From assembly GCA_012295275.1 (NCBI GenBank), contig CM022665.1, positions 17,741,854-17,805,853 on the forward strand: DNA of 64,000 bases, given 5' to 3'. The position numbers and the translations under genes were made by a program. This document shows positions 26,066 to 38,659 of this stretch, in pieces. This stretch comes from Chrysomallon squamiferum (lineage: Eukaryota > Mollusca > Gastropoda > Neomphalida > Peltospiridae). The notes below the pieces were generated by a model that was not told the origin of the DNA, made no database searches, and was given only the letters and a program-made list of their open reading frames with translations. Numbering within the stretch: position 1 is the stretch's first letter; the number at the start of each line of letters is the position of its first letter.

Positions 26066-28820
26066 TTTTTTTTTTTTTAGAGTTTGAGCATTAGACTTCT
26101 TAGATAATTTGAGTGACCCGACAGATTGAGCATTTATGTTTTGTTATTTTTTTTTTTAATATTATATTTTAATTCTTTAACCTCTTTATTTGCATTGAGG
26201 TGCCATTAAATTTCAAAGTTAAATCATAAAATAAAAACATATGTTTAATAATTTGTTTTTGACATTTGTAATATACATATTAAGCTGCTTTTTAAATTGA
26301 TTTATTTACTGATATTTATGGAATGTTTGTATATAAAAAAGGTGAATAAAATCTTTTAAACTTTATTGAAGAACATCAAAATCAAACTGTTAATGGAAAG
26401 TATATGGAATATGTAATGAGAAAATTACACACAAAAAACATATTTTTATAATAAAATAATATTGAGTTAATTAAACAAAAATTTAAAATAGTGTGATTTA
26501 AATTTCAGTTTCTGTAAGGAACAGCCTTGGCTTCAAATTATTTTATTTTTTCATTTATTTATTTTTTTATGTTTATTTTTACACAAAGAACAACGACATT
26601 TTCAACCTGATTAATTCAGTTCGCAGAATGTTATTAAAATACAGAAAGTAAGATTCTGTATACAGAACTGTAAAACTTGTATTTTCTGTTTGGGATCAAC
26701 AATGCTTGAATACAATGATTTTCAGATTAATTATTCACATATCAGTGCTTTCTGTTACAATTCAATCAATCTGCCATTGTTATTATTCTGTGATAAATCC
26801 CTCCACAGGAAAAAAATCAATGAGATTGAATGCCATTCTTGTAGTCAGCTTATCTTAGGTTTGGAGATAAAACACACACACACACACACACCTTCAAACA
26901 CTTTCATATATACAAAAAGATATGTGTGTCGTAGATAAAACTATTATAATATTTCAAGTATTAACCATTTTAGACATATTTAGATAATGAAGTACATACA
27001 TTTCTGGTTATACACATTTGTAAAATGCAAACAATGCTGGTAGTTACAAAATTGTAAATAGCTATGATTTATTTGATATTGAGCTAAAGAGTAAACTAGT
27101 CAAATTTATTATACCACTAATCAAATTGTACTATTTTTCTTTTTACTTTTAGAAAGTTTGTTTTGAATTAGCATTAAAAATATAAATTGAATACATTTTC
27201 TTTTATGAAAATTAATTTTTCTTTTATATCAGTTTATCAGTTTTATAATATACATTTCAGGAAATCTAAAAATGTTCTAAAATTCGTCATCATCGTTTGT
27301 TGAACTGTAGACTTAATCAAAATTATAATGTCCTGTTTTATTTGCTTTTCAATTTTATTTAACAATAAATAAATAAAATAACGAACTAACTCAATAAAAA
27401 TAAAGTAAAATAAAGCAAAACAAACTCACAGATACCTTTAAAATAATTTGGATAGTCTGTTTTAGATTTGCGTTCAAGTAAATCTTACAGTCATAAAAAT
27501 TTGCATAAATTAAAATAATTCAATTATTAACATATACGTATCCTTTGAATGTTGAAATATTTATTTCAGGGTTGAGAAAATCTCTGAGAGTGTGGTTTAC
27601 AATAAATCATATTAATTCAATCATTATATTTGTTCTCAAAGGATACGTATACGTGGAGGTCAAGGACATATCTGAAGGTTGTTAGGAAATGGAAATTAAC
27701 TGTATGACCTTGACCTTGACATTTATTTTCATATCTGTATTTACTACAATTATTTATACTAGACAATTAACACTAGATTATTATTAATTTTTTTGTATTA
27801 ATACGCTGTAAACAAAAATACTTCCAGTAATGGCTGTTTAACACTGTATGTAAAAATATATATTTATGTAATCTTTTGTGTCATGTTGGATTATTTTCTT
27901 ACAGAGATGGTAATATTTGTGGAAGTGATCAAGTTTGAAAATAAATTCTTCCATTATGAAATATTTTGTTTGTGTTTTTGTAGAAACATAAAAAGACAAT
28001 TGCCTCCAGAAAACAATTTTAAAATAAAACAACTAATAATAAAAATAAAATAAACTAAACTCTTCTGAAAAACTGCGTTTTTTTCCACATTTAAGAATTA
28101 GCAAAGAGATATTTGCATGTTATAGACACTGATACTTATCACAATATATAAAACACTTAAGTGCTAATATATAAACACACCCAAAAATTGTATTTTATTG
28201 TCTAATTAGCAGTTAGCTACAAACTATCATTCTTTGGCATTTCCCAACAGAGAACCATACATACCACTTCATTTGTTATATGTGTCTAAGTACAACTGAA
28301 CCCGATCAGTACATCAAAGAGGACTGAACCTCTATCTCATTATTTCCCAGAGCATTTCACTAGTGCTGTCCTCTTGACTTTATTTAATAATAATAATAAT
28401 GATAATAATAATAAATACAGTATTCATCTTACTATGCTTCATAAACACACACAAGTAACTGAAAAATCCTTTATCCAAAAGGCTTTGGACTCTAAATATT
28501 TTAGATATCAGAATGTTTTGAATTCTGGACTATAAGGAGATAGCCTGAAAATAGGATGTAGGTCTAAATACAAATTCTGTTTATATTTCATATACTTCTT
28601 ACAGATTTTTCATATAGCATTTTTAGTAATAGTAATAATACAGGATAAAATAAAATAAAGGAATATGTATTTGTTTATTTGTTCATTTATTACCATTGTA
28701 ATCTTTGTCATCATTGTTGTTGTTGTTGTTAGTGCTGCTGTTGTGATTGTTATTAATATTTTCATTTAAAGTATATTAAATTAATAATGATAACAATAAT
28801 AATAATGAATTAATATTGTA
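26066..28820. other. AT-rich intergenic DNA around the duplicated element
   Basis: Apart from the second 390-bp copy, it holds a short CA run at about 26,872-26,890 and scattered ATA and TAAA repeats. No exon or RNA gene was recognised. Confidence 0.6.
27405..27790. repeat. 390-bp duplicated element, copy 2, with internal inverted arms
   Basis: This copy is about 90% like copy 1 by eye. It has perfect 15-bp inverted arms at 27,534-27,548 (ATACGTATCCTTTGA) and 27,636-27,650, about 87 bp apart. TGACCTTGACCTTGA at 27,705-27,719 reads on the minus strand as two overlapping TCAAGGTCA nuclear-receptor-type half-sites. Confidence 0.85.
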
Positions 28821-28824
28821 CTAG

Positions 28825-28894
28825 TAGTATTGTTGTCTAATGGTTAGGATATCTGGTTTACCCAGGTTAACTGGGTTCAAATCACAGCATCAGA
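28825..28894 (+). pseudogene. tRNA-Glu-like pseudogene
   Basis: GTCTAATGGTTAGGAT matches the tRNA-Glu D arm and box A, and GGGTTCAAATCACAG resembles the T arm and box B. The anticodon loop is short and altered, and the acceptor stem does not pair. It lies on the opposite strand from the tRNA-Glu group at 31-43 kb. Confidence 0.65.
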
Positions 28895-29817
28895 TCTGGA
28901 TTATTCTTCCTTTCGTTTTATTTCTCTCTTTCTTTTTCTGTTCAGCCTTTTCTTTCTCTAAACAGTAAAGCAGATACCAGCTCTTTTTTCAAAAGACATA
29001 ATTGGGAGAGGATCTCATGAGCACAGGGATGGGGACTGTTAGGTAGGACAAAAGGATAAATGAATGAATGAATGAATGGATGAAGGAATAAATAAATTCA
29101 TGAGATAATGAATGAAAAACAAATGATAGTGACAAAAACAGAAAGAAATTAAGAATCAATAATGAAAAGAATTCGATGTCTTGTTATAATAATAAAGAAA
29201 TGTAAAATAGTTTTTGAAGTTATAATCTGGAATTTCTTTATCCACTTTTGAAATTGGTGACTTGAAATTTGTACAACAATAATAACAATTAAATTTTAAA
29301 AACCTTAAAACAGTTAAATATTAGTATTAACATTTCTGTATTAACACTGAAATATTGATTCAAGCATAAACAAATAAAACAAAGAAATAAATATTTGTCC
29401 AGCAACACATACCAAATAGTTTTATCCAGATTTAAATTTCTAGTTAAATGACAGTGGTTGTAACTGGCAACTTTTCTGTTAAAAATAAAAATAAAAATAT
29501 TTTACAAATCAGTTGACAAAGATCTTAATTAGTTATATTTTTATGTCGCCCTCTGATTCATTTATTTTATAGATAACTCAAGAATCAGTTATATAAATAA
29601 TCATTGACTTATTAGTATTATCTCTGATAAAAAGTAATTCATCAATCAGTTGTTTTTGTAATAAATAACAACAACAACAACAAATATTAATAACAACAAA
29701 AATAACAGGAGTAGTAATAGTAACAGTAATAACAACAACAACAACAACAGTTAAAATAAAAGAAAAAGAAGAAGAAAACAATGTTATTCATATTTCCCTA
29801 CTGATTTGGTTGTTTAT
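28895..29817. other. Intergenic, repeat-rich
   Basis: It contains a short GAATGAAT array (about 29,060-29,085) and ACA and TAACAA arrays (29,665-29,755). No gene is seen. The minus strand was searched for the missing third exon of the EF-hand pseudogene without success. Confidence 0.55.
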
Positions 29818-30215
29818 GGTCACCCTTACTACACTAAGAATTCAAGTAATAAGTTGATAATTCCCACATATCTGTCCCGTATCCCATGTAACTGTTTTTA
29901 TTTATTTATTTATTTTTTTTTTTTTTCGTAACTGCCCTTACCGTCCAGATTGAGTAGTTCTCTCAAATCCTGTACGTCTCTCTCGTTCATACCAGACTGT
30001 GTTAACTCGGATGAATCTAAAATTCTGTCAGTGTTCAAATCCACACTACGAATGAATGAAGGTAAGAAATATTTAGTGTAACAAGAGTGGGACCATGAAT
30101 TGTGAAAGGGAGGAGTCATCATTATTACTGTTGTATAACCTCGAAAATGAAATTTTAAAATTTATTTATTTATTTATTTTTTTCAACATTTTTTTTTTTC
30201 TATATTAATTATTAA

Positions 30216-30264
<49 letters not shown>

Positions 30265-30470
30265 AGTTCCCAATTATTTACAATATTTATTCATTTATTT
30301 ACAATATTCATTCATTCATACATTAATTTATTGATTTATTGAAGATAGACACTTAGGATAGTGAATGATAATAATTACGTGATGTCAACATTGAAAAATC
30401 CAGGCATAGCTGGTTGCCAGGGTCATCAACACCAACAGCAGCAGCAAAAGATCTTTATTCATCTGCAAAA
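29818..30470 (-). pseudogene. Broken inverted copy of the small secreted EF-hand gene
   Basis: On the minus strand an AG acceptor precedes ATG (30,462-30,460). It encodes a signal-peptide exon like that of the gene at 38,479: MNKDLLLLLLVLMTLATSYA, then WIFQC and a TGA at 30,387-30,385. The basic and Tyr-rich part is absent. Further on, about 30,046-29,942 copies the EF-hand exon almost perfectly, keeping the donor and about 110 bp of intron, but the loop reads DLNTDRILDSSE with Arg for the invariant Gly, and the frame does not fit a phase-1 splice. No third exon was found. The early stop, lost segment and phase mismatch argue for a pseudogene; alternative splicing cannot be excluded without transcripts. 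Confidence 0.8.
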
Positions 30471-30949
30471 TAGATAAATAAATTCTAATGATGATGATGG
30501 TGTCGACAATGATAAATAATTCATTTCATAAATACACCAGCACTACTATTACTAGAACTACTACAACAACAACAATAACTACTATTTTTTAACATTACTA
30601 AAACAACAACAAAACAAAAATAAAAAATAAAACATATAAAAATACTACTACTACTACTACTACTATTAATAATAATAACAATATCATCATCATCATCATC
30701 ATTATTGTTATTGTTCTACCATCATTGGAGAAATGCTAAGGCAGATACAACAAATAATAAATATAGTATACTACTACTACTAATAATAATAATAATAATT
30801 CCTCCCAAAAATGCAATAAATTTTTTAAAATGTTGCTGTCTGCTTTACTGTTTATGAGAGGGTGATTTTAATAAATTCCTTATTGCTAAAAGATAGTTTT
30901 CTTCTGACAAAAGAAAATGTTGTGTAATTATTTCATTCATCACACAAAT
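30471..30949. other. Trinucleotide-repeat-rich spacer
   Basis: ACT, AAC, ATA and ATC arrays dominate 30,540-30,800, between the pseudogene and the first duplicated segment. No coding signal was seen. Confidence 0.6.
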
Positions 30950-31502
30950 ACATCCACGTGTTTGATTCATAAGTCACCTAACAGTGAAAACATAACACAA
31001 GAAGTCACTTTTCAAAGATTTATATTTTTCAGGAAAATAAAATTGTATAAATATTGTTTTGTATATGGCTGCTAATAAAAGTAACAATGAAAAAAAAATA
31101 ATAATAATAGTAATAATAATTTAGCAAAAATAAAAATGTGATAAGAAATTTCTATGCTGGGAATTGAACCCGGCCAACTAGGTGAAAGCCAAGGATCCAA
31201 ACCACTAGAGCACATCAGATGTTACAATTATGTGAATAAGACCAACCACCACTTCTTCTGCAAACTGTAACTGCATATAGTGTTATCTACTTTATTCTTT
31301 AAAAAATCATTTTATATATAAATTTTTTTTTTCTTCAGATGTGCACAGGGTAAATTATCTGTATAATAAAATGAACAAAACAAAGTTTTAATAGGAATAT
31401 TATGAAACTTACCTTGCGTAATGGTTATTGCATGTCATGTAAATCTCCAGACAGCATGAAACGTACAATGCACAACACAGATGTTTAATTAATTTGGTGT
31501 TT

Positions 31503-31542
<40 letters not shown>

Positions 31543-32400
31543 AAAAAAAAAAAACAAAAAAAAACCAGAAAATAATATGTAGAAACAAGAGTATGATGAC
31601 ACAAGATGGCATTTCTTAATTTATTAGGATAAAATGAAAAATAAACACACACACACACACACACACACATTCACAATATAAATCTGTCTATCTGTCTAAA
31701 TGTAGGATATAATTTAAAAATTCTTGGGCCTAAAACACATTTTTATGTATAATTTGTATCCAAAAGTGTGCACCATAACAAGAAAAAAACCCAAAATCAA
31801 ATAAATTAGAAAGAGAAAAAAAGGAAAAAAGAAAAGACAAATATGACGCATTAAATTTTTTTAATTCTTATTAAATTATTATTATTACTGTTGTTGTTGT
31901 TGTTGTTGTTGTTGTTCTTCTTCTTCTTCTTCTTACTGTTTTTAATGTTCTTAATGATGCTTTAAAATTATATTTTGGACATCTTCTGTGTGTTTAACCA
32001 CTAAATTTTTAGTTACTACTACAATTGTTATTATGACTGTCAGTGTAAACTGTAAATAATTTCATTATATAAACACACATATACATACATGTGTGTGTGT
32101 GTGTGTGTGTAATAATAATACATACATATATCTATAATCATGTACATATGTAGATACATGTAAAATTTAAAAAAAAAAAAAAAATTAAAAGAAAATGCCA
32201 GATTTTCTCCACAAAAACTCTTATCTTTAACAAAATAAATACTATAAGAAATATGAGGAAAATATTATCACAGTAAATTTTTTGTCAGCTGTCTTGGTAA
32301 CGTAAATCTTTGATAATCCAACACAAATAATTACTAATCCAAATTGCTTGTTTCATTTTAGATATGTTTATTTATATATTCCTGGGGGGAGGGGAATAAT
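30950..32400. repeat. Segmental duplication, diverged copy C
   Basis: It is collinear with the copies at about 40.9 and 43.3 kb. Shared landmarks in order are TTTGATTCATAAGTCACC, ATAAATATTGTTTTGT, a tRNA-Glu relic, AATATTATGAAACTTAC, GACAGCATGAAACGTACA, a GA tract (31,503-31,540), GTATGATGACA, TTTAACAAAATAA and TTTGATAATCC. It is more diverged and lacks the TTCCGG/ATGGCGG portion of copies A and B. Confidence 0.75.
31151..31221 (-). pseudogene. tRNA-Glu pseudogene in copy C
   Basis: The minus strand keeps TCTAGTGGTTTGGATC, a TTC anticodon in CTTTCAC, and GGGTTCAATTCCC. The acceptor and anticodon stems have several mismatches compared with the intact gene at 32,646. Confidence 0.75.
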
Positions 32401-32645
32401 AATAATAAATAAAATAGTTGTACTTGTCGTTGTTGATGAGTGTGGTGATGATGATACATTTAAAACTTAATATAGATCTTTAGTCATTTTACTAGCTAAC
32501 AATGTTTGCTAATAATAAAGAATGACAATTAAAGACACTACCATTATATAAAACACTGAACAAAGATGTTTTTATTTTATAAGTGTAGTTTGAGATATAT
32601 TGTAAAAAAAATTAAAACAACAATATTAATAAAAAGAAAAGTATA

Positions 32646-32717
32646 TTCCGATGCCGGGAATTGAACCCGGGCCACCTGGGTGAAAACCAGGGATCCTAAC
32701 CACTAGACCACGTCGGA
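32646..32717 (-). tRNA. tRNA-Glu (anticodon TTC)
   Basis: A 72-nt cloverleaf reads on the minus strand from TCCGACG to CATCGGA plus discriminator A. The D arm is GTCTAGTGGTTAGGAT (box A), the anticodon arm CCTGG-TTTTCAC-CCAGG, and the T arm CCGGG-TTCAATT-CCCGG (box B). There is one C-A mismatch in the acceptor stem; everything else pairs. The TTTT runs just past its 3' end fit Pol III termination. It decodes Glu GAA/GAG codons. Confidence 0.92.
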
Positions 32718-33636
32718 TTTAACTCAAAATTGCAGGAAAAAATCATTCAGAGAGTGGGTAGTAACAGAGCACAGTAAACTGTTTTCAGCGAAATTTTATT
32801 CTGGTGCAGTCTGCTCACAATTGTCATTTTTAAGGTCTTATTCTGAAGTGAGATTGTTTCTCACAAAGATTATTTCATACGGTGTCAAAATATGTGCTGC
32901 AAACATGCAATTTATTTTATATTTTGTTTTACTTTGATAATTATGTAAAGCCCAAGTTGGTAAAATTATTAATTTGCCTGAAATTTTCAGAGATTTTATA
33001 TAATTCCAAAAGGAATTAGATTTTATGCCTAACACCTGAATATGTGTATATCTGTATCTTCGTGTGTATTTATGTATGTTCAGAGTTCGAAATAAGTAGC
33101 TAAATTGCTCAGTAACTTTAGGTACCGGCATCAAAAATTTGATCTTGAACAATAACTCTCAAAAGACTGAGTTCACCTGCAGGACACGATAGAGAACACC
33201 TCACCAACCTCTTCTGACAGAGCACTGTGCTTATAAAACTAAGTATTTTTCAGTTCTTATTTCTCATTGGAATTGTTAAGTTCTTGACTTATCCAGTTTC
33301 CTCATGCAGCCATTTTAAGTTAACAACATTCAACACGTGTCTATTTATAGGTTCTCTTTATATTCATTTCTTTCAACTGTTTTATTTTATTTTTTTTCGT
33401 CTCAAGAAAAGCTTTTATTAAAAGATATGCAAGTATTCACCCGAATAAACTGAAATATAGGCCAAAAACAAATTAATGTTAAGGTCAAACAAAAACTGAT
33501 TAAAACCAGCCAAACAGCGATCACAAATTACCTCCCTTGAAATAGCTAATATGAACTTCCTTGGACAAAATAAAAATAAAAATTATCATCTGGAACTGAG
33601 AACAACAACAACAACAAAATAATAATAATAAAACTA

Positions 33637-33672
<36 letters not shown>

Positions 33673-35417
33673 AATAAAATTAATAAATAAATAAATAAAC
33701 ATTAAAATTAAATAAATAAATAAAACTAAAAAATATAAATGGAAAAAAAGAAAAAAAAAAAAGTTTTATCATTCCCTTTGCTATTCATGTATCAGTTTAT
33801 TCTTTTATTTTCAGAATTCACAACCCATCCCCTATCCACTTGCTTTGTGAGAACATATATCGATGTCGAAGTTCATGCCTGACTAATGAGTGGTCACCGT
33901 TTAACGTGTCTCGCGAATTTGGCATGATGTCATCAGAAAAATCTCCGTGTCATATAAAGCGCAGAAATTGCTCTTTTCAAACATTACACAGGACAAACTG
34001 CTCTAACTTGAATATTCAAATATAAGAGAGTTAGTCTACACTTTCAAGTGAGCGAAAATTTATAAACTGTAATAAAGGTTCCTCATATTACTATACAAAC
34101 CAATGTCTGCTGAATTCACAAGACACCACCTAAAAACTAAAATCTTAATACGCCATCTATTAGCTTGTTTAAATTTATAAACCGTGTAATTTAAGATTTC
34201 GCAACATTCAGTGACGTAGAAAGGTGTGTTTGTTACAGTTACTTCCCTTTATCACACAGCCAATTGACAGATCATTTTAAAGGCTGTCTTGCCACGTCTT
34301 ACTCCATCCAGGGTGTCAAACCAAGACGAAGTACTATAAATCTGAAATTTTGATGCTCTTTTCATTTCGCATCTACATTCAAATAACTTTAAAGGCTTTC
34401 TTAGACAGAGGATTGACTGAATTGTTATTACAAAATAATTGAGAATATATATCATCATGATCATCATGTTTATTATTATTATTATTATTTTATTTTATTT
34501 TCTTCTAATTCGCTGATATAACAAATACAATGTAGTCGTACATACCGGTGCTACAAGAAGAAGTCCAAGTTCTGATGACGATGGTGATAATGGTGGTATT
34601 CATGATGATGATGATGATAATGATTATTATTATTATTATTATTATATTAAAATAAATGATTAAGATTGAAAATAAGTAAGTAATAAAGTAATTAAGTAAG
34701 TAAGTAAATAAATCAATAAATAATTACATTTTCTTCGTTCTTCCCTGCATTTTTGTAGTTGTTATTATTTAAGCAGTTTGTTTCTTCAAATGTAAGAATC
34801 AAAAGCTACAGAGGGGTCATTTTCGAAGTTTAATTTTTTTTAAAATGAGATTATGACATATCTTTATTTACCAAATGGTAAACTATGAAACCGTGTAACA
34901 ATATATATCTGAAAGCTGTGGGTAATTTATATATGACTGAGCATAGGAAAATCCTAATTTTTAACATATATGAAACAAAAAAATTGAAATATTATTTAAC
35001 TAAATGAAGAGAAAGAAGATGAACAACAACAGAAAGAAAATCAACAAACATTTGAGTCATTTCTTCATTGATCATCCTCGTTTCTGATACATGAGCATTA
35101 ACGTTGAGTAACGGCTTTTATTAACTGCAGATAAAGATTGAGAATGTTCATCTTGCTTGTATTTGGTGTCAAAATACTCAGCATGACTTAGAGATGTGAA
35201 CTAATTTTTAACTACATTATTCTAATAAAAACAGTGGAAGCAGATTAGATGCATTTTATGTTCGACCTTCATTCCAGGCGAGCGTAAAACAATAATAATA
35301 CGTTTCAGACCATCAGATGTTTAACGTTTTAACGTCAGTGAACGTATTACTTAATTTCGTAGATTTAAAAATAAACTGAAAGTTATTTGAGATTAAAAAA
35401 AAGAAAGAAAGAAAGAA

Positions 35418-35477
<60 letters not shown>

Positions 35478-36867
35478 AATAAAAATAAATATAAATGAAA
35501 ATTTATAAAAAAGCCCTGATCCAGGGATTAAATTAAGAGTTCTCTTTGCAGACAGACAAATACACATACTGACAGAAACACAATACACACACACAAACAC
35601 AAATATGTACAAACAGAGAAAAACACATCATAAAAATAATAATAATGACAATACTGTTACTACTACTACTACTACTACTGCTACTACTACTATTACTACT
35701 GGAACTACTGCTATTGCAACTGCAACTGCAACTACTACTACTACAACTACTGCAACTACTACTAATAAATAAATGAAATGAACAATCGATGTCATAGTGG
35801 AGGAAGAACACTCAGAGATACACATACAGATACACATCATAATAAATAAATAAAATTTGAAATGAGCAGTCGATGTCATAGCCTCGCTCAGTATCATACA
35901 CATGAAAATAATGAATGTCCTGAACTAACAATTAAATTTATTAAAAATGAATCAAGTATAATCTAGTCTTAAACCATTATTAATAACCTGTAACTTTATC
36001 CACTGATTTCTTCTATTATCATCACAAATCATTCTGCGCCATCGTACTCCAAATCAGGATTTGACGCCTTTTGCAAATTACATTTCACAACACTGAGCTA
36101 AACATCCTGGATATTGCTCCCGTACGTCCGTCCGTCTGTGTCTGTGAGGCACAGCTGTATTTTGATATGAATAAGTAGATGTCTGTTCATTTAACACGGT
36201 TTAATATTATCTTATTAATTCTTGTTAGTGAGTGAACATAACGTGCTAATCAGAGCAAGCTGTTGTGAAGCACACTTAATTCTAGTCATTCGATACCCAT
36301 TTTTATATTAACAGTTTGTTAATGTTAGTCAACGTGAAAGTAATGGCGGTGTTAGAAAAGACACTTCCGGTCACAGCCGAGGTCTGCCCTGACCACCTGA
36401 GTGTTTGTGTTCGTATATTTTGTTAGACAGTTCTTATAACACGTTTATAAGACGAATAATTTTACTTCAGATCTTAATGAGTATCTTCTTAATGAAATTA
36501 CCTCCAGTACACACGAGAGTTTGTTTGCTAACAATAATTATATCAGTAACGATAAACTCTCCTCCGGCAATTACTCGTGTGTTGAAAGTTCAAAATAGTA
36601 TTTGACGTACCTTTAATTTATTATTATTGTTATTATTATTATTATTATCATTGTTGTTATTATTATTATTTTATTATAAGTATAAATAATAGTTCATATA
36701 CACATACATAAACACATCTCACTGAAATGCATGGTTGATTCTGAAATATACATCATTGGTTGGAACGGGAATTTGTACGTGGAGTGTGCAGAAAGAATTA
36801 TTTTACAGTATCTTTAAAGTAAATCATAACAAACATGTCAGCATAACTCACATAAACGTACTGAAAC

Positions 36868-36899
<32 letters not shown>

Positions 36900-37610
36900 T
36901 TAAATTTACCTTAGGAGGAACTGGATAGTCTGTCATTATGTTTGTATCAGTGCTCAAGCACGCCCAGCAAGGGCACTAAATCTACGTATTCTTGTAATTT
37001 ATGAAATATATAAATATCTAGTTCTAAGTCTGTCTGTCTGTCTGGTCGGCTAAATAAATCCATTCTGGTTTCACTCCATAGTCTTCCAAACTTTCTGAAT
37101 CTGCCCTCACTACTTCTTAAATTCAGAACCCCATATTTGTCATAGAACTCACCCCCCCCCCAATCTGACTAGCCCACCCTCACTAAAGCAAAAGATTTAT
37201 TCATTCAACAGCTGCGTTTGTTATTATTGAAAGGTGCACATAATTACGAGATAGCGATCTCCTGTAAAAATTACCAGTAACACAAACGTGTATGTCCTGG
37301 TTACCAGGAGAATATATATAGAACTGATATTAATGTAAACTGTTATAGAATCAGTACAGTGCACTATCGTACAAGGTAAGTTTGTCTGTTTGTTCTTCCG
37401 TCCGTATGTATGTATGTACACTTGTATGCGTAATTTGAATATTATTTATCCTTTCGTCTTCTTTCAAGACGTGGTTTAGGTGATAGTAGTAATAGTAGTT
37501 GTAGTAGAAGTAGTATTTGTAGTAGTAGTAGTAGTAGTAGTAGTAATAGCTGGTATAGACATAATGGTTGAATATTGTATGCACGTACTGAATGATTTAT
37601 CTGGCAAGCA
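32718..37610. other. Intergenic region upstream of the EF-hand gene
   Basis: Mostly AT-rich with ATA, AAAT, ACT and TA arrays (33,610-33,760; 35,415-35,480; 35,656-35,765; 36,875-36,900). Stretches at about 33,820-34,350 and 36,020-36,610 contain more CpG and less low-complexity sequence and might hold promoters or 5' UTR exons. ATGGCGG and CTTCCGGT occur at about 36,343-36,371. No protein exon could be supported. Confidence 0.5.
35408..35475. repeat. GAAA and (ATA)n microsatellites
   Basis: A short GAAA run is followed by about 45 bases of ATA repeat and then AAAT repeats. It encodes only spurious Ile and Asn runs. Confidence 0.9.
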
Positions 37611-37613
37611 TGG

Positions 37614-37640
37614 ATTCCAATGTCGGGAATTGAACTCATC
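37614..37640 (-). pseudogene. tRNA-Glu fragment (T arm only)
   Basis: TTCCAATGTCGGGAATTGAA on the plus strand matches the 3' acceptor and T arm of the intact tRNA-Glu. The rest is replaced by trinucleotide repeats. Confidence 0.6.
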
Positions 37641-37986
37641 ATAGTCCTTCTCGTCGTCGTCATCATCATCATCATCATTATTATTACTATTATCATGTTG
37701 TTGTTGCTGTTGGCGATAATAATATATTTCAATCTTAATGTGCAGCTTTGAGGACTGAAAAACGGGAGAAACATACTGTGAAAGATTCATTGCTATTGCT
37801 TTAACAACGACACTAGCTATCAATGTTTGTTAATAATAAAGTATGGCAATAAAATATACTATGATGAAATCTAACAATGAGTAAAGATTTTTAGAGATTG
37901 CGTGAATAGATTAGATATATCTTCAGAAAAACAACAACCAGAATTTTAATGACGTAATGATAAAAATATAAATAATTAAATTAATT

Positions 37987-38057
37987 GCTATGCCGAGAAT
38001 TGAACACGAGCCACCTGCGTGAAATTCAAGGATCCTAACCACAAAACCACATCAGAT
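37987..38057 (-). pseudogene. tRNA-Glu pseudogene
   Basis: It is a full-length relative of the gene at 32,646 with changes in the T stem (GAGAATTGAACACGAG) and anticodon arm (GTGAAATTCAAG). The D arm is still recognisable. The sequence before it (GACACTAGCTATCAATGTTTG and following) is related to the 3' flank of the intact gene. Confidence 0.75.
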
Positions 38058-38318
38058 AAAACACAATACTTTTAACAGTACTGGTAGAACATTAATTCAT
38101 ATTACTTCATCGCAGTATTGTCATTATTATTCTTGTTACTGTAATGTTGTCGTTGTTCATGATGAAGATATATTTAAAGTTTAATGTGAATGATTCACTG
38201 TTATTTTTAATTTTGTTACTAGTTATAAGTGTTTGCTAATAATAAAGTACAATTTTAAAATAATTTTATACTATCAAGAAATAAAATAAAATTCAAAAAT
38301 AAATAAAAATTACCTAAT

Positions 38319-38373
38319 TCCGATGTCAGGTGAAAGCGAAAGCCAAGTATCCGAACCACCTGACCACATCGGA
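38319..38373 (-). pseudogene. tRNA-Glu pseudogene with deleted T arm
   Basis: The acceptor halves TCCGATG and CATCGGA survive, but about 17 bases that would hold the T arm are missing. The flank containing TGTTTGCTAATAATAAAGTA matches that of the intact gene. Confidence 0.7.
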
Positions 38374-38478
38374 TGGTGAATATAAAATGAAATAAAGTGA
38401 ACTAGTGGATATATATATGCGTGTGTGTGTGTGTGTGTTGTTATCTGAAAAGTGACTTTATGGTTTTGATTTTCATAG

Positions 38479-38659
38479 ATGAATAAAGCAGGAATTTTGT
38501 TGCTGTTGGTGTTGGTGTCAATGACGGCGAGTGACGCATGGCTAATACGCCGCGTCAAGCGGTTCATCAAGAGAACTCTGAATCCGTTTCGTTCCCGACG
38601 TCGAGTGATCATAGTTCCTCCTTACTATCATCCTTACTATTATTCCCCGGGGAAACGTG
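38479..38659 (+). CDS. EF-hand gene exon 1: signal peptide, basic and Tyr-rich segment
   Basis: Starts at ATG right after TTTCATAG and ends at CGTG|GTAAGT in phase 1. It encodes 60 complete codons and has dibasic sites RR, KR and RRR. Confidence 0.82.

Noticed and set aside
33840-34025. 61-residue Cys-rich reading frame in a CpG-richer stretch
   Set aside because: No domain, signal peptide or splice partner recognised; kept only as possible noncoding or promoter sequence.
34252-34467. 71-residue minus-strand reading frame (SWFDTLDGVRRGKTAFKM)
   Set aside because: Looks less repetitive than most, but no start context, splice sites or family could be supported.
37442-37823. Reading frames of over 100 residues on the minus strand
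   Set aside because: They translate AGT and ATC trinucleotide arrays plus a tRNA fragment; not a gene.
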